64,000 nucleotides of DNA from UBA5078 sp051252515 (GCA_051252515.1 JBPOFS010000001.1:434001-498000); one strand, 5' to 3'; positions 9,472 to 18,862 are shown, counted from the stretch's first letter. The notes: a model not told the origin generated them from the sequence alone. A program made the numbers and translations.

Positions 9472-10792
9472 ACGATTTTTGTTGAACAGCGCAGTTTTCA
9501 CCTTGGTGACACTAGTCACAAGCAATATCTATGCACAGCGCGAAGTATTAGATCGGGTCGCGGCCATTGTCGATGAAGGCGTGGTGCTGCAGAGCGAACT
9601 AGATGCTCGTATCGAAGAGGTGCGCGCCAGCTCGATTGCGGCAGGTCAGCCACTGCCACCGGGTCCTGAACTACGCTCTCAGATCATTGAGACGCTAGTC
9701 GTGGAAAGCCTGCAAATGCAGCTCGCTAACCGCATGGGCATTCGCTACGACGATGACACTATCAATAACGTCATGGAAAACATTGCCGACCAGAACAATC
9801 TGTCTTTTGACGAATACATCTCAACGCTCGAAGCTGCTGGTCGCTATATCTCTACTCGGGAGCAGATTCGCAAAGAGCTAATGTTGCGCGACCTGCAACG
9901 CGGCATGGTCAATCGTCGCATTAATATCACCGACCAAGAGATCGGCAACTTTTTGAATTCAGAGATGGGTCGCGTCACCATGGCCCCTGATTACTACGTC
10001 GATCAAACATTGATTCCAATTGGCGAAAACGATCCAGAGGAAGTGATTGCGGCGAAAGAAGATTTCGCCAAGCAAATGCTTGAGGCCATTAACGAGGGCA
10101 CGCCCTTTGAACAAGTACGAGAAGTCGCGCAGCGCGGCGCTGCTAGCACACCCCCTACCTCATTCCCTATCAGCGGCGGCGAGCTAGGCTGGCGCAAAGC
10201 CGACGGCTTACCGAGCCTTTTCGTGGACCTCGTTCCATCGATGAAAGCCGGTGAAGTACGAGGCCCTATTCGCAGCCCCAGCGGCTTTCACCTAGTGAAA
10301 CTTGTGCAAGTGCGCGGCGACATCAACAGCCTTGTGAAACAGACCCATGCGCGCCATATCTTGATTACGCCCAACGAGATCCGTACAGAAGAACAAGCGC
10401 GACAACTGATCCAAACATTGCATGACCGCATTGAAAACGGAGAAGACTTCGAAACTATCGCGCGTCAAAACTCCGATGATGCGGCTTCCGTGGTTGCCGG
10501 TGGCGACATGGGTTGGGCCAATGAAGGTGGCATGCCCCCTGACTTCGAGCCTATCATCAACGAGATGGAAGTCGGCGTCCTTAGCGAGCCATTTAAAACG
10601 AGCTATGGCTGGCACATTGCAGAGGTCATCGAGAGACGCGAGCAAGACCTCAGCCGACAGTTTAGTCGCCAACAAGCAGAGAACACCTTGCGCACACGTA
10701 AGTTCGACGTGGAGCTGCAGAACTGGTTGATCGAAATACGCGAGCAAGCTTATGTCAAAATCAGCCCACCGCGAGTAGCAGGAAATCCGTGA
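9464..10792 (+). CDS. surA: Periplasmic peptidyl-prolyl isomerase/OMP chaperone SurA
   Basis: Chaperone that escorts unfolded outer-membrane proteins, LptD among them, through the periplasm. 442 residues: a signal peptide (to SNIYAQ), the N-terminal chaperone domain starting LDRVAAIVDEGVVLQSELD, two parvulin PpiC domains (about residues 175-275 and 290-390, the second with ARHILITPNE and GGDMGWANEGGMPPDFEP), and a short C-terminal helix region. The ATG at 9464 overlaps the lptD stop (ATGAATAA) and has AAGGAG 10 nt upstream; an ATG at 9455 would be too close to that site. Overlaps pdxA by 4 bases. Having lptD and its chaperone in one operon is usual in gammaproteobacteria. Confidence 0.96.
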   Translation: MNKRFLLNSAVFTLVTLVTSNIYAQREVLDRVAAIVDEGVVLQSELDARIEEVRASSIAAGQPLPPGPELRSQIIETLVVESLQMQLANRMGIRYDDDTINNVMENIADQNNLSFDEYISTLEAAGRYISTREQIRKELMLRDLQRGMVNRRINITDQEIGNFLNSEMGRVTMAPDYYVDQTLIPIGENDPEEVIAAKEDFAKQMLEAINEGTPFEQVREVAQRGAASTPPTSFPISGGELGWRKADGLPSLFVDLVPSMKAGEVRGPIRSPSGFHLVKLVQVRGDINSLVKQTHARHILITPNEIRTEEQARQLIQTLHDRIENGEDFETIARQNSDDAASVVAGGDMGWANEGGMPPDFEPIINEMEVGVLSEPFKTSYGWHIAEVIERREQDLSRQFSRQQAENTLRTRKFDVELQNWLIEIREQAYVKISPPRVAGNP

Positions 10793-11793
10793 TTGATCGT
10801 ATTGGTATCACTGCTGGAGAACCTGCTGGCATAGGGCCAGATCTGTGCATTCAGATCGCTCAACAAGCTGACAAAACCTGCGAACGAATAGTCATCGCCG
10901 ACCCGAAGCTGCTTATGGCTCGAGCGGCCGAGCTAGGGTTGCCTTTATCTCTACGCCCGTTTGATTCGAGCCAAACAGCTCGCGCCAATGTCGCGGGCGA
11001 GCTCAGTATTATTCCCGTAAGCTTGCGCACACCTACTCGCGCAGGCGTCCTCGATCCGAGCAACGCGGCCTATGTGCTAGACACTTTACGGATAGCCGTA
11101 AAAGCCTGTCAGGATCACAGCATCAACGCGATGGTGACAGGGCCTGTCCATAAAGGCGCGATCAACGATGGCGGCTTTGCATTCAGCGGCCATACTGAGT
11201 TTCTTGCAGAACTTTGTGAACAACCACTCACTGTCATGATGCTGGCCACCGAAGGCTTACGCGTCGCTTTAGCGACAACGCACTTACCACTTGCGAAAGT
11301 GCCCGCTGCAATCACTAAAGAGTTACTGCGCGATATTATTCGCATACTCGACGCAGACTTACGCACGCGTTTTGGCATAACAGCACCAGCCATTCTCGTG
11401 TGCGGGCTCAACCCCCACGCAGGAGAAGGCGGTCACCTTGGCACCGAGGAGCGCGATATTATCGAGCCCGTGCTAGAGGAGATACGCGCGAAAGGCATTC
11501 ATCTACTCGGTCCCTTGCCTGCCGACACCCTTTTTACCGATAAATATCTCTCTCATGCCGATGCCGTTCTGTCGATGTACCACGACCAAGGCCTGCCTGT
11601 ATTGAAGTACAAAGGATTTGGCCGAGCCAGCAATATCACGCTTGGGCTCCCCATCATTCGCACCTCAGTAGACCACGGCACCGCCCTTGATCTTGCCGGC
11701 ACAGGCAAGATCAATACGGGCAGCATGTTAGAGGCGATTGCCACAGCGCAACTGATGGCGCAACACACTCGACAAGGAAACATTGCGCAGTGA
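10789..11793 (+). CDS. pdxA: 4-hydroxythreonine-4-phosphate dehydrogenase
   Basis: NAD-dependent oxidation of 4-phosphohydroxy-L-threonine in pyridoxal 5'-phosphate synthesis. 334 residues beginning RIGITAGEPAGIGPDL, with MVTGPVHKGAIND, FSGHTEFLAEL, the metal-binding NPHAGEGGHLGTEE, LPADTLF and MYHDQGLPVLKYKGFG. The GTG start at 10789 overlaps the surA stop (GTGA), so translation is coupled. Length and motifs are fully standard for PdxA. Confidence 0.96.
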   Translation: MIDRIGITAGEPAGIGPDLCIQIAQQADKTCERIVIADPKLLMARAAELGLPLSLRPFDSSQTARANVAGELSIIPVSLRTPTRAGVLDPSNAAYVLDTLRIAVKACQDHSINAMVTGPVHKGAINDGGFAFSGHTEFLAELCEQPLTVMMLATEGLRVALATTHLPLAKVPAAITKELLRDIIRILDADLRTRFGITAPAILVCGLNPHAGEGGHLGTEERDIIEPVLEEIRAKGIHLLGPLPADTLFTDKYLSHADAVLSMYHDQGLPVLKYKGFGRASNITLGLPIIRTSVDHGTALDLAGTGKINTGSMLEAIATAQLMAQHTRQGNIAQ

Positions 11794-12683
11794 ACAATAA
11801 GCCTAGACGTAAACCACACTCAAAGAAACACGGTGCCGATCTCCAAAAAGACGGTTTTCAACACCAAGCGCGCAAACGCTTTGGTCAGAACTTTTTGCAA
11901 GATCAAAATATCATCCTAAAAATCCTTCAGTCGATTCGCCCCACTGACACCGACCATCTAGTTGAGATTGGCCCGGGACAAGGCGCGCTGACACGGCACC
12001 TATTACAAACTTGCCAGAAACTCGATGCGGTTGAGCTTGATCGCGACCTCGCCGCCTATCTTGAGCAAACACTAGGAAGTGACCCGCGCTTTTCATTACA
12101 GCAAGGGGATGTTCTGAAGTTCGATTTCAGCACCTTAACGGATACGCCACGCTCCCTGCGGATCATTGGCAATCTTCCTTACAATATTTCAACACCTTGC
12201 ATGTTCCACTTGCTCAACTACCAATCATTAATCAGCGACATGACCTTCATGTTGCAACTGGAAGTGGTGCAACGCTTAGCGGCAGGGCCTGGTGACCCGC
12301 ACTACGGCCGACTGGGCCTAATGATGCAATACTACTGTCAGGTCGAGCATTTGTTTGACGTGCCTCCTACGGCCTTTGTACCACAACCCAAGGTTTGCTC
12401 TGCCATAGTGCGCTTAACACCTCACGTAACGCCCCCAGTGGATGTCGATGACGTAAGTTGTTTGCAGGATGTCATCAGAGTCGCCTTCACGCAGCGGCGC
12501 AAGACCTTGAAGAATAGCTTGCGAACCCTGATATCTGAGACAGAACTTAACAAGTTAACAATCGATACTAGCTTGCGACCAGAAAAACTAAGCTTGTCTG
12601 ATTATGCCATTATCAGTAATAGTATTAGTCGTAGCCGAACCAGTGAGCAGGTTGCCGAGCAAAAGGAGAAGTCACATGAATAA
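11790..12683 (+). CDS. rsmA: 16S rRNA (adenine1518-N6/adenine1519-N6)-dimethyltransferase
   Basis: KsgA/RsmA dimethylates two adjacent adenines in the 3' hairpin of 16S rRNA, late in 30S assembly. 297 residues; after a basic N-terminal tail of about 30 residues comes RKRFGQNFLQD, then the SAM-binding VEIGPGQGALT, the DAVELDRDLA acidic loop, the catalytic GNLPYNIST and, at the C terminus, VRVAFTQRRKTLKNSL. The GTG start overlaps the pdxA stop by 4 bases; its own stop overlaps the apaG start by 8 bases. The Lys/Arg-rich N-terminal extension is a little longer than in E. coli. Confidence 0.96.
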   Translation: MNNKPRRKPHSKKHGADLQKDGFQHQARKRFGQNFLQDQNIILKILQSIRPTDTDHLVEIGPGQGALTRHLLQTCQKLDAVELDRDLAAYLEQTLGSDPRFSLQQGDVLKFDFSTLTDTPRSLRIIGNLPYNISTPCMFHLLNYQSLISDMTFMLQLEVVQRLAAGPGDPHYGRLGLMMQYYCQVEHLFDVPPTAFVPQPKVCSAIVRLTPHVTPPVDVDDVSCLQDVIRVAFTQRRKTLKNSLRTLISETELNKLTIDTSLRPEKLSLSDYAIISNSISRSRTSEQVAEQKEKSHE

Positions 12684-13065
12684 ATCTGAGGGACACCCCC
12701 AGGACGTCGACATTTCCGTGAAGACGCAATACATACAAGAACAATCAGACCCTGAGAATAATCGCTTTGTGTTTGCCTATACCATTGGCATAGAAAACAA
12801 GAGTGAAAAGCCGGTCAAACTATTGTCTCGCCATTGGATCATCACCGATGACAACGACAAAATTGAAGAAGTCCGTGGTACCGGTGTCGTCGGTCAACAG
12901 CCCCTTATTGCCCCGGGACAAGTGTTTCATTACACAAGCGGCGCGGTACTAACAACCGGATTTGGCACCATGCAGGGAAGCTACGAGATGCTCAGCGAAG
13001 ATGGTGAGAAATTTGCGGCAAACGTGCCTGCATTTTTACTTTCCCGGCCCTTGAGCGTCCATTAA
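12676..13065 (+). CDS. apaG: ApaG, Co2+/Mg2+ efflux-associated FnIII-like protein
   Basis: Small cytosolic protein of about 129 residues with a fibronectin-III-like beta-sandwich fold; linked to cation efflux in Salmonella, biochemical role unsettled. The family blocks RFVFAYTIGIENKSEKPVKL, LLSRHWIITD, VRGTGVVGQQPLIAPGQVFHY and GTMQGSYEM are all present. The start at 12676 is fixed by AAGGAG seven bases upstream and by the MNKSEGHP N terminus; it overlaps the end of rsmA (ATGAATAA). Sits between rsmA and apaH as in most gammaproteobacteria. Confidence 0.95.
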   Translation: MNKSEGHPQDVDISVKTQYIQEQSDPENNRFVFAYTIGIENKSEKPVKLLSRHWIITDDNDKIEEVRGTGVVGQQPLIAPGQVFHYTSGAVLTTGFGTMQGSYEMLSEDGEKFAANVPAFLLSRPLSVH

Positions 13066-13082
13066 CAAGAGCTTCAAATGCT

Positions 13083-13898
13083 ATGTCGACCTATGCAATA
13101 GGGGATATTCAGGGCTGCTACAAACCCCTACGTAAATTGCTGAAGAGCGTTGATTTCCAACCTGGCAAAGACAAACTGTGGTGTGTAGGCGACCTCATTA
13201 ATAGAGGCCCCAAGTCTTTAGACACACTCCGTTTTTTGCGTGACCTAGGCAACAATGCCACTGTTGTGTTGGGCAACCACGATCTGCATTTTCTCGCGAT
13301 CCACTATGGCGCCACACTCAATCGCAACAAAGATACTTTAACCGAATTACTACAAGCGCCAGACTGCGCTGAACTAAGCGACTGGTTACGCCGTAAACCG
13401 CTCGTGCATTATGATTGCGTCGTTACCGAAAGAGGCACCCAAAACTATTTGATGGTCCATGCGGGCGTGGCACCGCAATGGACTCTACAACAAACGCTCG
13501 CCTTAGCGGCCGAGGTGGAACTCACCTTGCAGGGCCCTGACTTTTTACAGTATTTCGAGAATATGTATGGCGACAGCCCGCGACGCTGGAAAGAGAGCCT
13601 GACAGGATTTGAACGCCTGCGTGTCATTACCAATTATCTGACCCGCATGCGTTTTTGCAACGCTAAGGGCAAGCTCGACTTGAAAGTCAAAGAAGGGCTT
13701 CTGTGGGCTCCGGAAGGGTATAAGCCTTGGTTTGAGTACGAACAACTTACCCCGACCACGAAGATTCTGTTTGGTCACTGGGCCGCATTAGAAGGCCACA
13801 CAGGCAATCCTGACGTATTTGCCTTAGACACGGGCTGCGTATGGGGACGCGAGCTCACTATGCTACGATTAGAGGACCATAAACTATTCAGCATTTAA
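13083..13898 (+). CDS. apaH: Symmetrical bis(5'-nucleosyl)-tetraphosphatase
   Basis: Hydrolyses Ap4A to two ADP, and removes Np4 caps from RNA in E. coli. 271 residues of the calcineurin-like metallophosphatase fold: YAIGDIQGCYKPL, CVGDLINRGPKSLDTL, VVLGNHDLHFLAI, MVHAGVAPQWT, FGHWAALEGH and ALDTGCVWGREL, which supply the metal ligands. Follows apaG by 17 bp, ending the lptD operon, and is followed 45 bp later by cca. Confidence 0.96.
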   Translation: MSTYAIGDIQGCYKPLRKLLKSVDFQPGKDKLWCVGDLINRGPKSLDTLRFLRDLGNNATVVLGNHDLHFLAIHYGATLNRNKDTLTELLQAPDCAELSDWLRRKPLVHYDCVVTERGTQNYLMVHAGVAPQWTLQQTLALAAEVELTLQGPDFLQYFENMYGDSPRRWKESLTGFERLRVITNYLTRMRFCNAKGKLDLKVKEGLLWAPEGYKPWFEYEQLTPTTKILFGHWAALEGHTGNPDVFALDTGCVWGRELTMLRLEDHKLFSI

Positions 13899-13943
13899 GT
13901 CGACCACTACACTTTCACCCCGTTTAAATTAAGAGTCCGACCC

Positions 13944-15185
13944 ATGAAAACTTATCTGGTAGGCGGCGCTGTTCGCGACAAATTACTAGGCATTAGTAAC
14001 TCCGACCGTGATTGGGTGGTGGTCGGTGCACGCGTCGAAGACATGCTCGCTAAAGGCTATCAACAAGTAGGGAGCGACTTCCCGGTATTTTTACACCCCA
14101 CCTCTAAAGAAGAATATGCACTTGCTCGCACTGAACGCAAAACAGCCCCCGGCTATACCGGCTTTGCCTTTACTGCAGACCCTAGCGTTACATTAGAGGA
14201 AGACCTGCAGCGCCGCGACCTGACGATCAACGCCATTGCACAGGATGAGGACGGCCATTACATCGATCCCTATGGTGGTATTCGAGACATAGAAAAACGC
14301 CAACTACGCCATGTCTCTGATGCGTTTACTGAAGATCCTTTGCGAGTATTACGCGTGGCACGTTTTGCTGCACGCTTCGCTCCGTTGGGATTTCAGATTG
14401 AAAAACACACCATGACACTCATGCAAACCTTGAGTAGAAGTGGCGAACTCGACCACCTCGTTCCTGAACGCATTTGGCAAGAAATGGACAAAGCCCTGCG
14501 CTCGCCTGCTCCCGCTGTGTTTTTTAAAACGCTTCACGAATGCGGCGCACTAGCGGTCATCATGCCCGAGCTCGAAAATTTATACGGCGTCCCTCAAACA
14601 CCCGAATACCATCCGGAGATCGACACCGGTGTGCATGTCATGATGAGCGTCGAACAAGCTGTTCGCCTTAGCGATGACCCCGTCGTTCGTTTTGCCACCC
14701 TCCTCCACGATCTTGGCAAAGCCGTCACCCCCAAAGACAACTGGCCCCATCATTATGGTCATGAGCAATTAGGCTTACCCCTAATCGATCAGTTCTGTAC
14801 GCGCTTACGTGTGCCAAAAAAACACCGTGCCATTGCCCGCCTTGTGAGCGAATTCCATACACATTGTCATCGAGCACAAGAACTACGCCCTGCGACAATG
14901 CTACGACTATTAGAATCGCTAGATGCCTTTAGGCGCCCCGATCAAGTCGAGCAGTTTGTATTGGCCTGTGAAGCCGATTCACGTGGGCGCACCGGTTTCG
15001 AGAATCGTGAATACCCACAAGCCGACCTTGTGCGCAGCGCGTTAGCCGCCACTCGCGCAATCGATATTCGCAGCCTATTGCACAACACCAACAACGACCA
15101 AGAGTCGGACCCAACGCTTATTAAGGCAAGAATTTCTCAAGCGCGTACGCAAGCCCTGACGGCGTTGCTAGGTAAGGCCACATGA
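13944..15185 (+). CDS. cca: Multifunctional CCA-adding tRNA nucleotidyltransferase
   Basis: Builds or repairs the 3' CCA end of tRNAs. 413 residues with the class II nucleotidyltransferase head (YLVGGAVRDKLLG, the catalytic DRDWVVVG, RRDLTINAIAQDEDG), the RFAARFAPLGF motif and PERIWQEMDKAL. A C-terminal HD domain (RFATLLHDLGKAVTP, HYGHEQLG) gives phosphatase/phosphodiesterase activity in gammaproteobacterial enzymes. AAGAG precedes the ATG. The stop overlaps the start of the next gene by 4 bases (ATGA). Confidence 0.96.
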   Translation: MKTYLVGGAVRDKLLGISNSDRDWVVVGARVEDMLAKGYQQVGSDFPVFLHPTSKEEYALARTERKTAPGYTGFAFTADPSVTLEEDLQRRDLTINAIAQDEDGHYIDPYGGIRDIEKRQLRHVSDAFTEDPLRVLRVARFAARFAPLGFQIEKHTMTLMQTLSRSGELDHLVPERIWQEMDKALRSPAPAVFFKTLHECGALAVIMPELENLYGVPQTPEYHPEIDTGVHVMMSVEQAVRLSDDPVVRFATLLHDLGKAVTPKDNWPHHYGHEQLGLPLIDQFCTRLRVPKKHRAIARLVSEFHTHCHRAQELRPATMLRLLESLDAFRRPDQVEQFVLACEADSRGRTGFENREYPQADLVRSALAATRAIDIRSLLHNTNNDQESDPTLIKARISQARTQALTALLGKAT

Positions 15186-15934
15186 CCCATACCAGCGCTA
15201 CAAAAACCTTATTAATTACCGGGGCTGCTAAACGCATTGGGGCTGAATGTGCCCGGCACTTTCACGCCCGCGGCTATCAAATCATTATCCATTACAATCA
15301 CTCCAACGCTGACGCAGAACAACTGCAACAATCCTTGAATCAACAGCGCGCAGGTTCGGCAATTTGTCTGCAAGCCGATCTTTGCCATATGGACGAAGTG
15401 CAGAAATTGGCCCGCGAAGCATTAGCTTGGAAAGGGAGTATCGATCTACTGATCAACAACGCCAGTAGTTTTTATCCGACTACCTTTGGCGAGATCACCC
15501 CGAAAATGTGGGACGATCTTATGGGCAGCAATCTCAAAGGAGCTTTTTTCCTCGCTCAAGCACTAGCCCCCTCACTCGCACAGCGTCGAGGCAACATCAT
15601 CAACCTCGTGGACATCCATGCAAACTCGGGACTAAAAGATTACTCCGTGTATTGCATCGCCAAGGCCGGCGTGAAAATGATGACCAAGGTTCTCGCTCGC
15701 GAATTAGCCCCAGCGGTACGCGTCAATGCGATCTCTCCTGGCGCGATTCTTTGGCCCGAACAAGAGACAGCGCAAGACACTGACGACAGCTCACAACAAG
15801 AAATATTAAATCGTACAGCCTTGCAACGAAAGGGCCACCCAGACGATATCGCCGCCTGCGCATGGTTCTTAGCAGAGCAATCGCCCTATAGCAGCGGACA
15901 AACAATACGTGTTGACGGTGGAAGAGCACCGTAG
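15182..15934 (+). CDS. folM: SDR-family pteridine reductase (FolM-like)
   Basis: Short-chain dehydrogenase of 250 residues, most likely a dihydromonapterin/dihydrobiopterin reductase. Seen: an N-terminal NADPH motif ITGAAKRIGAECARHF with an adjacent basic residue favouring NADPH, NNASSFYPT in place of the usual NNAG, catalytic Tyr/Lys in YSVYCIAKAG, and a C-terminal SSGQTIRVDGG. The GAAKRIG loop and the NNASSF motif are typical of pteridine reductases rather than acyl reductases. It is coupled to cca by a 4-base overlap and lies near folK and folB, which supports a pterin substrate; the exact substrate is inferred. Confidence 0.82.
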   Translation: MTHTSATKTLLITGAAKRIGAECARHFHARGYQIIIHYNHSNADAEQLQQSLNQQRAGSAICLQADLCHMDEVQKLAREALAWKGSIDLLINNASSFYPTTFGEITPKMWDDLMGSNLKGAFFLAQALAPSLAQRRGNIINLVDIHANSGLKDYSVYCIAKAGVKMMTKVLARELAPAVRVNAISPGAILWPEQETAQDTDDSSQQEILNRTALQRKGHPDDIAACAWFLAEQSPYSSGQTIRVDGGRAP

Positions 15935-15976
15935 AATTCCGTATCATCCTGATTTTCTTCCAAAAAGGGGTTCTCA

Positions 15977-17524
15977 ATGCTCGAAGCCGTATGGATTGGC
16001 TTTGCCTTCAGTATAGGTCTGCTAGTCAGGCTTGTGGGGCTCCCTCCTCTTGTAGGATATCTAGCTGCCGGCTTTGTCGTCGCCTCTATTTCTAACCAGA
16101 TTGGCCTGCCCCATGAAAGCGGAGAAATCTTAAGTCACGTTTCCCATTTAGGCGTCCTGTTGCTCCTCTTTACCGTGGGGCTTAAACTAAATGTACGCAA
16201 CCTCATCAAATCTGAAGTCATCGGCGGCGGGCTTTTTCATTTTGTAATCTCTGGATTTTTCTACGTCCCCGTTCTTTTATTCTTCTTCCAAGTGCCACTG
16301 TACACGGCCTTATTAATCGCCATTGCACTGTCATTTTCGAGCACGGTGCTAGCCGCCAAAGTACTAGAGACCAAACGTGAACTTCGTGCCTTCCATGGCC
16401 GTGTTGCCATAGGAATTTTGGTAGTACAGGATTTAATCGCATTGCTTGTGATGAGTTTTGCTAGTGGCACAACGCCGTCTATTTGGGCCTTAGGAATTTT
16501 TGCTCTGCCCCTGTTACGCCCCCTACTCTTCAAACTCATGGATGCCAGCGGACACGAAGAGTTGCTCGTATTATTCGGCTTACTGTTGGCGCTTGTGGTG
16601 GGAGGCTATGGTTTTGAGCTAGTAGGTTTAAGCTCCGAACTTGGCGCGCTCGTGTTTGGCGCAATGCTGGCCAAACACCCGCGTGCAGGCGAGCTCTCAA
16701 AATCTCTCTGGAGTATCAAAGAATTCTTCCTTGTTGGCTTTTTCCTAGAGATAGGAATTGGCGGCCTTCCCGATGCCAATGCGTGGCTATTCGCCATTAC
16801 CATGACGGCCATGCTACCTATAAAAGCGGCGCTGTTTTTCTTTTTACTCGTGGGCTTCAAACTACGGGCACGCAGTGCGTTTCTTTCTGGCCTCAGCCTC
16901 ACCAACTACAGCGAGTTCGGTTTGATTGTCGCCAGTGTTGCCCTGCCGTTATGGTTGGTACCGCTAGCACTGACTGTAGCGCTTTCTTTTGTGGTGTCAG
17001 CCCCACTAAACCGCATCGCCCATCCTTTGTACGAGCGCTTGGCTCGACGCCTAATCCCATTCGAACGCAACATCCGTCACCCTGACGAACAACCAGTCTC
17101 ACTGGGTGGCGCTGACGTGCTAATCATGGGGATGGGCCGAACAGGAACCGCCGCGTATGATTACCTGTGCGACGATAGCGCCGTTGTCGCCCTAGACTCC
17201 GACCCGGCACGCGTACTGCATCATCAAAGCGAAGGCCGGCATATTTTCTTTGCCGATGCAGAAGACCAAATGTTTTGGGAAAGTCTCGATTTTGGAGCCG
17301 TGCGCGCGGTGATATTGACGCTGAATGAGGCAGAGGCAAAACGCATCGCTACGCAAAAACTGCGACAAGCAGGTTTTCTTGGAGTGATCGTATCCCACAG
17401 TATGCACGAGGACGAGGCCCGCGAAATCATCGCTGCTGGCGCTGACGAAACCTACCTCACTATGTCTGAGGCTGGGGTCGGGATCGCCGAGCACGTGCGT
17501 CAATCCATTCAGCCGGAAACATAA
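15977..17524 (+). CDS. Cation:proton antiporter with TrkA-N domain (Kef/YbaL-like)
   Basis: Inner-membrane CPA2-family exchanger of 515 residues. About 11-12 hydrophobic segments cover residues 1-350, with LLVRLVGLPPLVGYLAAGF near the start and SLTNYSEFGLIVASVAL as the conserved antiporter core. A cytosolic Rossmann domain follows (VLIMGMGRTGTAAYDYL, then VVALDSDPAR), typical of NAD(H)-regulated RCK/TrkA-N domains. The start has AAGGGG 6 nt upstream. The ion (K+ or Na+) cannot be told. A second, longer antiporter of the same superfamily lies at 32607. Sir2 follows after 5 bp. Confidence 0.88.
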   Translation: MLEAVWIGFAFSIGLLVRLVGLPPLVGYLAAGFVVASISNQIGLPHESGEILSHVSHLGVLLLLFTVGLKLNVRNLIKSEVIGGGLFHFVISGFFYVPVLLFFFQVPLYTALLIAIALSFSSTVLAAKVLETKRELRAFHGRVAIGILVVQDLIALLVMSFASGTTPSIWALGIFALPLLRPLLFKLMDASGHEELLVLFGLLLALVVGGYGFELVGLSSELGALVFGAMLAKHPRAGELSKSLWSIKEFFLVGFFLEIGIGGLPDANAWLFAITMTAMLPIKAALFFFLLVGFKLRARSAFLSGLSLTNYSEFGLIVASVALPLWLVPLALTVALSFVVSAPLNRIAHPLYERLARRLIPFERNIRHPDEQPVSLGGADVLIMGMGRTGTAAYDYLCDDSAVVALDSDPARVLHHQSEGRHIFFADAEDQMFWESLDFGAVRAVILTLNEAEAKRIATQKLRQAGFLGVIVSHSMHEDEAREIIAAGADETYLTMSEAGVGIAEHVRQSIQPET

Positions 17525-17529
17525 AACCT

Positions 17530-18348
17530 ATGGACGATCTCGCTCAGTTTGTGACAGAGCATTCACGTCTTTTGGTGCTCACTGGCGCCGGCCTCAGCGA
17601 GCCATCGGGAATACCAGTCTATCGCGATAAAAGTGGCACATGGCTACGCACCACCCCTATCCAACATAATGAATTTATTAAGTCAGAAGCTAGCCGTCAA
17701 CGCTACTGGGCACGCAGCATGGCTGGGTGGCCGCGAATGGCGCAAGCATCCCCTAACAAAGGCCATTTAGCCCTTGTAGCGTTAGAGCAAGCTCAACTCA
17801 TCACGTCCCTTGTCACCCAGAATGTCGATTGCCTACATCAACGGGCAGGTCACCGTGAAATGATTGACATGCACGGCAGTCTCGACCGCGTCCAATGCTT
17901 GGGGTGCGAACAATTATTCGCACGCTCGTGGATACAAGATCGACTGCACGATCTCAACCCTAGCGTACAGACTCAAGCGGCACAGATGCGTCCCGATGGC
18001 GATGCCGATTTACCTGACGCCGTGATCGCCAGCATAGAGGTGCCGCAATGCCCAAGTTGCGATGGAGTCTTAAAACCCGACGTCGTTTTTTTTGGCGGCA
18101 CGATTCCCCGCCCAAGAGCCGACGCTATCGCAAGCGCCGTCGAGCACTGTGATGCGGTGCTCGTGGTCGGCTCATCATTAACAGTATTTTCTGGCTTTAG
18201 AATTTGCCGTGATGCCCATCGCTTAGGCAAGCCTATCGCCTCACTCAACCAAGGGGTAACACGCGCAGATGATTTATTGAGCCTAAAAGTAGAAGAGGAT
18301 TGCGCCGAGGGTTTAGCGCAATTGCAGACATTATTGATTAAGGCTTAA
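17530..18348 (+). CDS. Sir2-family NAD-dependent protein deacylase, SIRT4-like (class II)
   Basis: NAD-dependent lysine deacylase or ADP-ribosyltransferase of 272 residues. Seen: the NAD loop GAGLSEPSGIPVYRD (19-33), TQNVDCLHQRAG (96-107), catalytic His115 in MIDMHGSLDRV, two zinc-binding Cys pairs (C123/C126 and C174/C177), KPDVVFFGGTIP and VVGSSLTVFSGFR. The segment TPIQHNEFIKSEASRQRYWA and the 47-residue insert between the Cys pairs match SIRT4/class II sirtuins more than E. coli CobB. Odd point: the usual Asp in GIPDYR/GIPDFR is Val30 here. Immediately follows an antiporter gene; its last 11 bases overlap the end of the convergent folK. Confidence 0.88.
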   Translation: MDDLAQFVTEHSRLLVLTGAGLSEPSGIPVYRDKSGTWLRTTPIQHNEFIKSEASRQRYWARSMAGWPRMAQASPNKGHLALVALEQAQLITSLVTQNVDCLHQRAGHREMIDMHGSLDRVQCLGCEQLFARSWIQDRLHDLNPSVQTQAAQMRPDGDADLPDAVIASIEVPQCPSCDGVLKPDVVFFGGTIPRPRADAIASAVEHCDAVLVVGSSLTVFSGFRICRDAHRLGKPIASLNQGVTRADDLLSLKVEEDCAEGLAQLQTLLIKA

Positions 18349-18862
18349 GCCCTTCGCGAGAGATTGACCTGCCCTGCCATTTAAAATCGATAGACCAAAT
18401 TTTTTGTCGCGATTTTTCGTATTGAGCCCAAAGCTCGCCATAACTGAGCGTGCCACCGGGATGAATTTCGTCATAAAGCACTTGTGATAACGGCCACAAA
18501 ACGTAGGCGTTTTCCATGATTTCGGGGCGCGGAAGAGTGATCCCTTGCATCTCCCCGCACACATCGCCATAAGTCAGCACATCCACATCCACAGTACGGC
18601 CACTAAATTTCGGAGTGTTTCGAGCGCGTCCGGCCTCATCCTCGAATTTTTTCAAAAACTCGACTAACACCTCAAGCGGATCATCGGTCTCAACAAGTAC
18701 GACCATATTAAGAAAGTTAGCTCCGTTAAACCCCACCGCTTCACTCTCAAATACAGAGGAGGTTAGCAAGTCACCATATCGAGCTTGCAAGGCATCCAAT
18801 GCCATCCCAATATGGTGATAAGGATTTATATTACTTCCTAAACTTAAAGCGACATTGCGCAC
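18338..18862 (-). CDS. folK: 2-amino-4-hydroxy-6-hydroxymethyldihydropteridine pyrophosphokinase
   Basis: Transfers pyrophosphate from ATP to 6-hydroxymethyl-dihydropterin in folate synthesis. About 174 residues, starting VALSLGSNINPYHH, with NMVVLVET, RNTPKFSGRTVDVDVLTYGD and ITLPRPEIMENAYVLWPL. The GTG at 18862 is preferred because GGGAG lies 7 nt upstream; a TTG at 18868 would be 1-2 nt from that site. The shorter catalytic loop and the (F/S)GRTVDVDVL wording are like the second folK type found next to folB in pseudomonads. 15 bp downstream of folB, same strand. Confidence 0.93.
   Translation of the reverse strand: MRNVALSLGSNINPYHHIGMALDALQARYGDLLTSSVFESEAVGFNGANFLNMVVLVETDDPLEVLVEFLKKFEDEAGRARNTPKFSGRTVDVDVLTYGDVCGEMQGITLPRPEIMENAYVLWPLSQVLYDEIHPGGTLSYGELWAQYEKSRQKIWSIDFKWQGRSISREGLKP

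Noticed and set aside
12604..12675. N-terminal extension of apaG within rsmA
   Set aside because: ApaG homologues begin near MNKSEG, and AAGGAG precedes the ATG at 12676.
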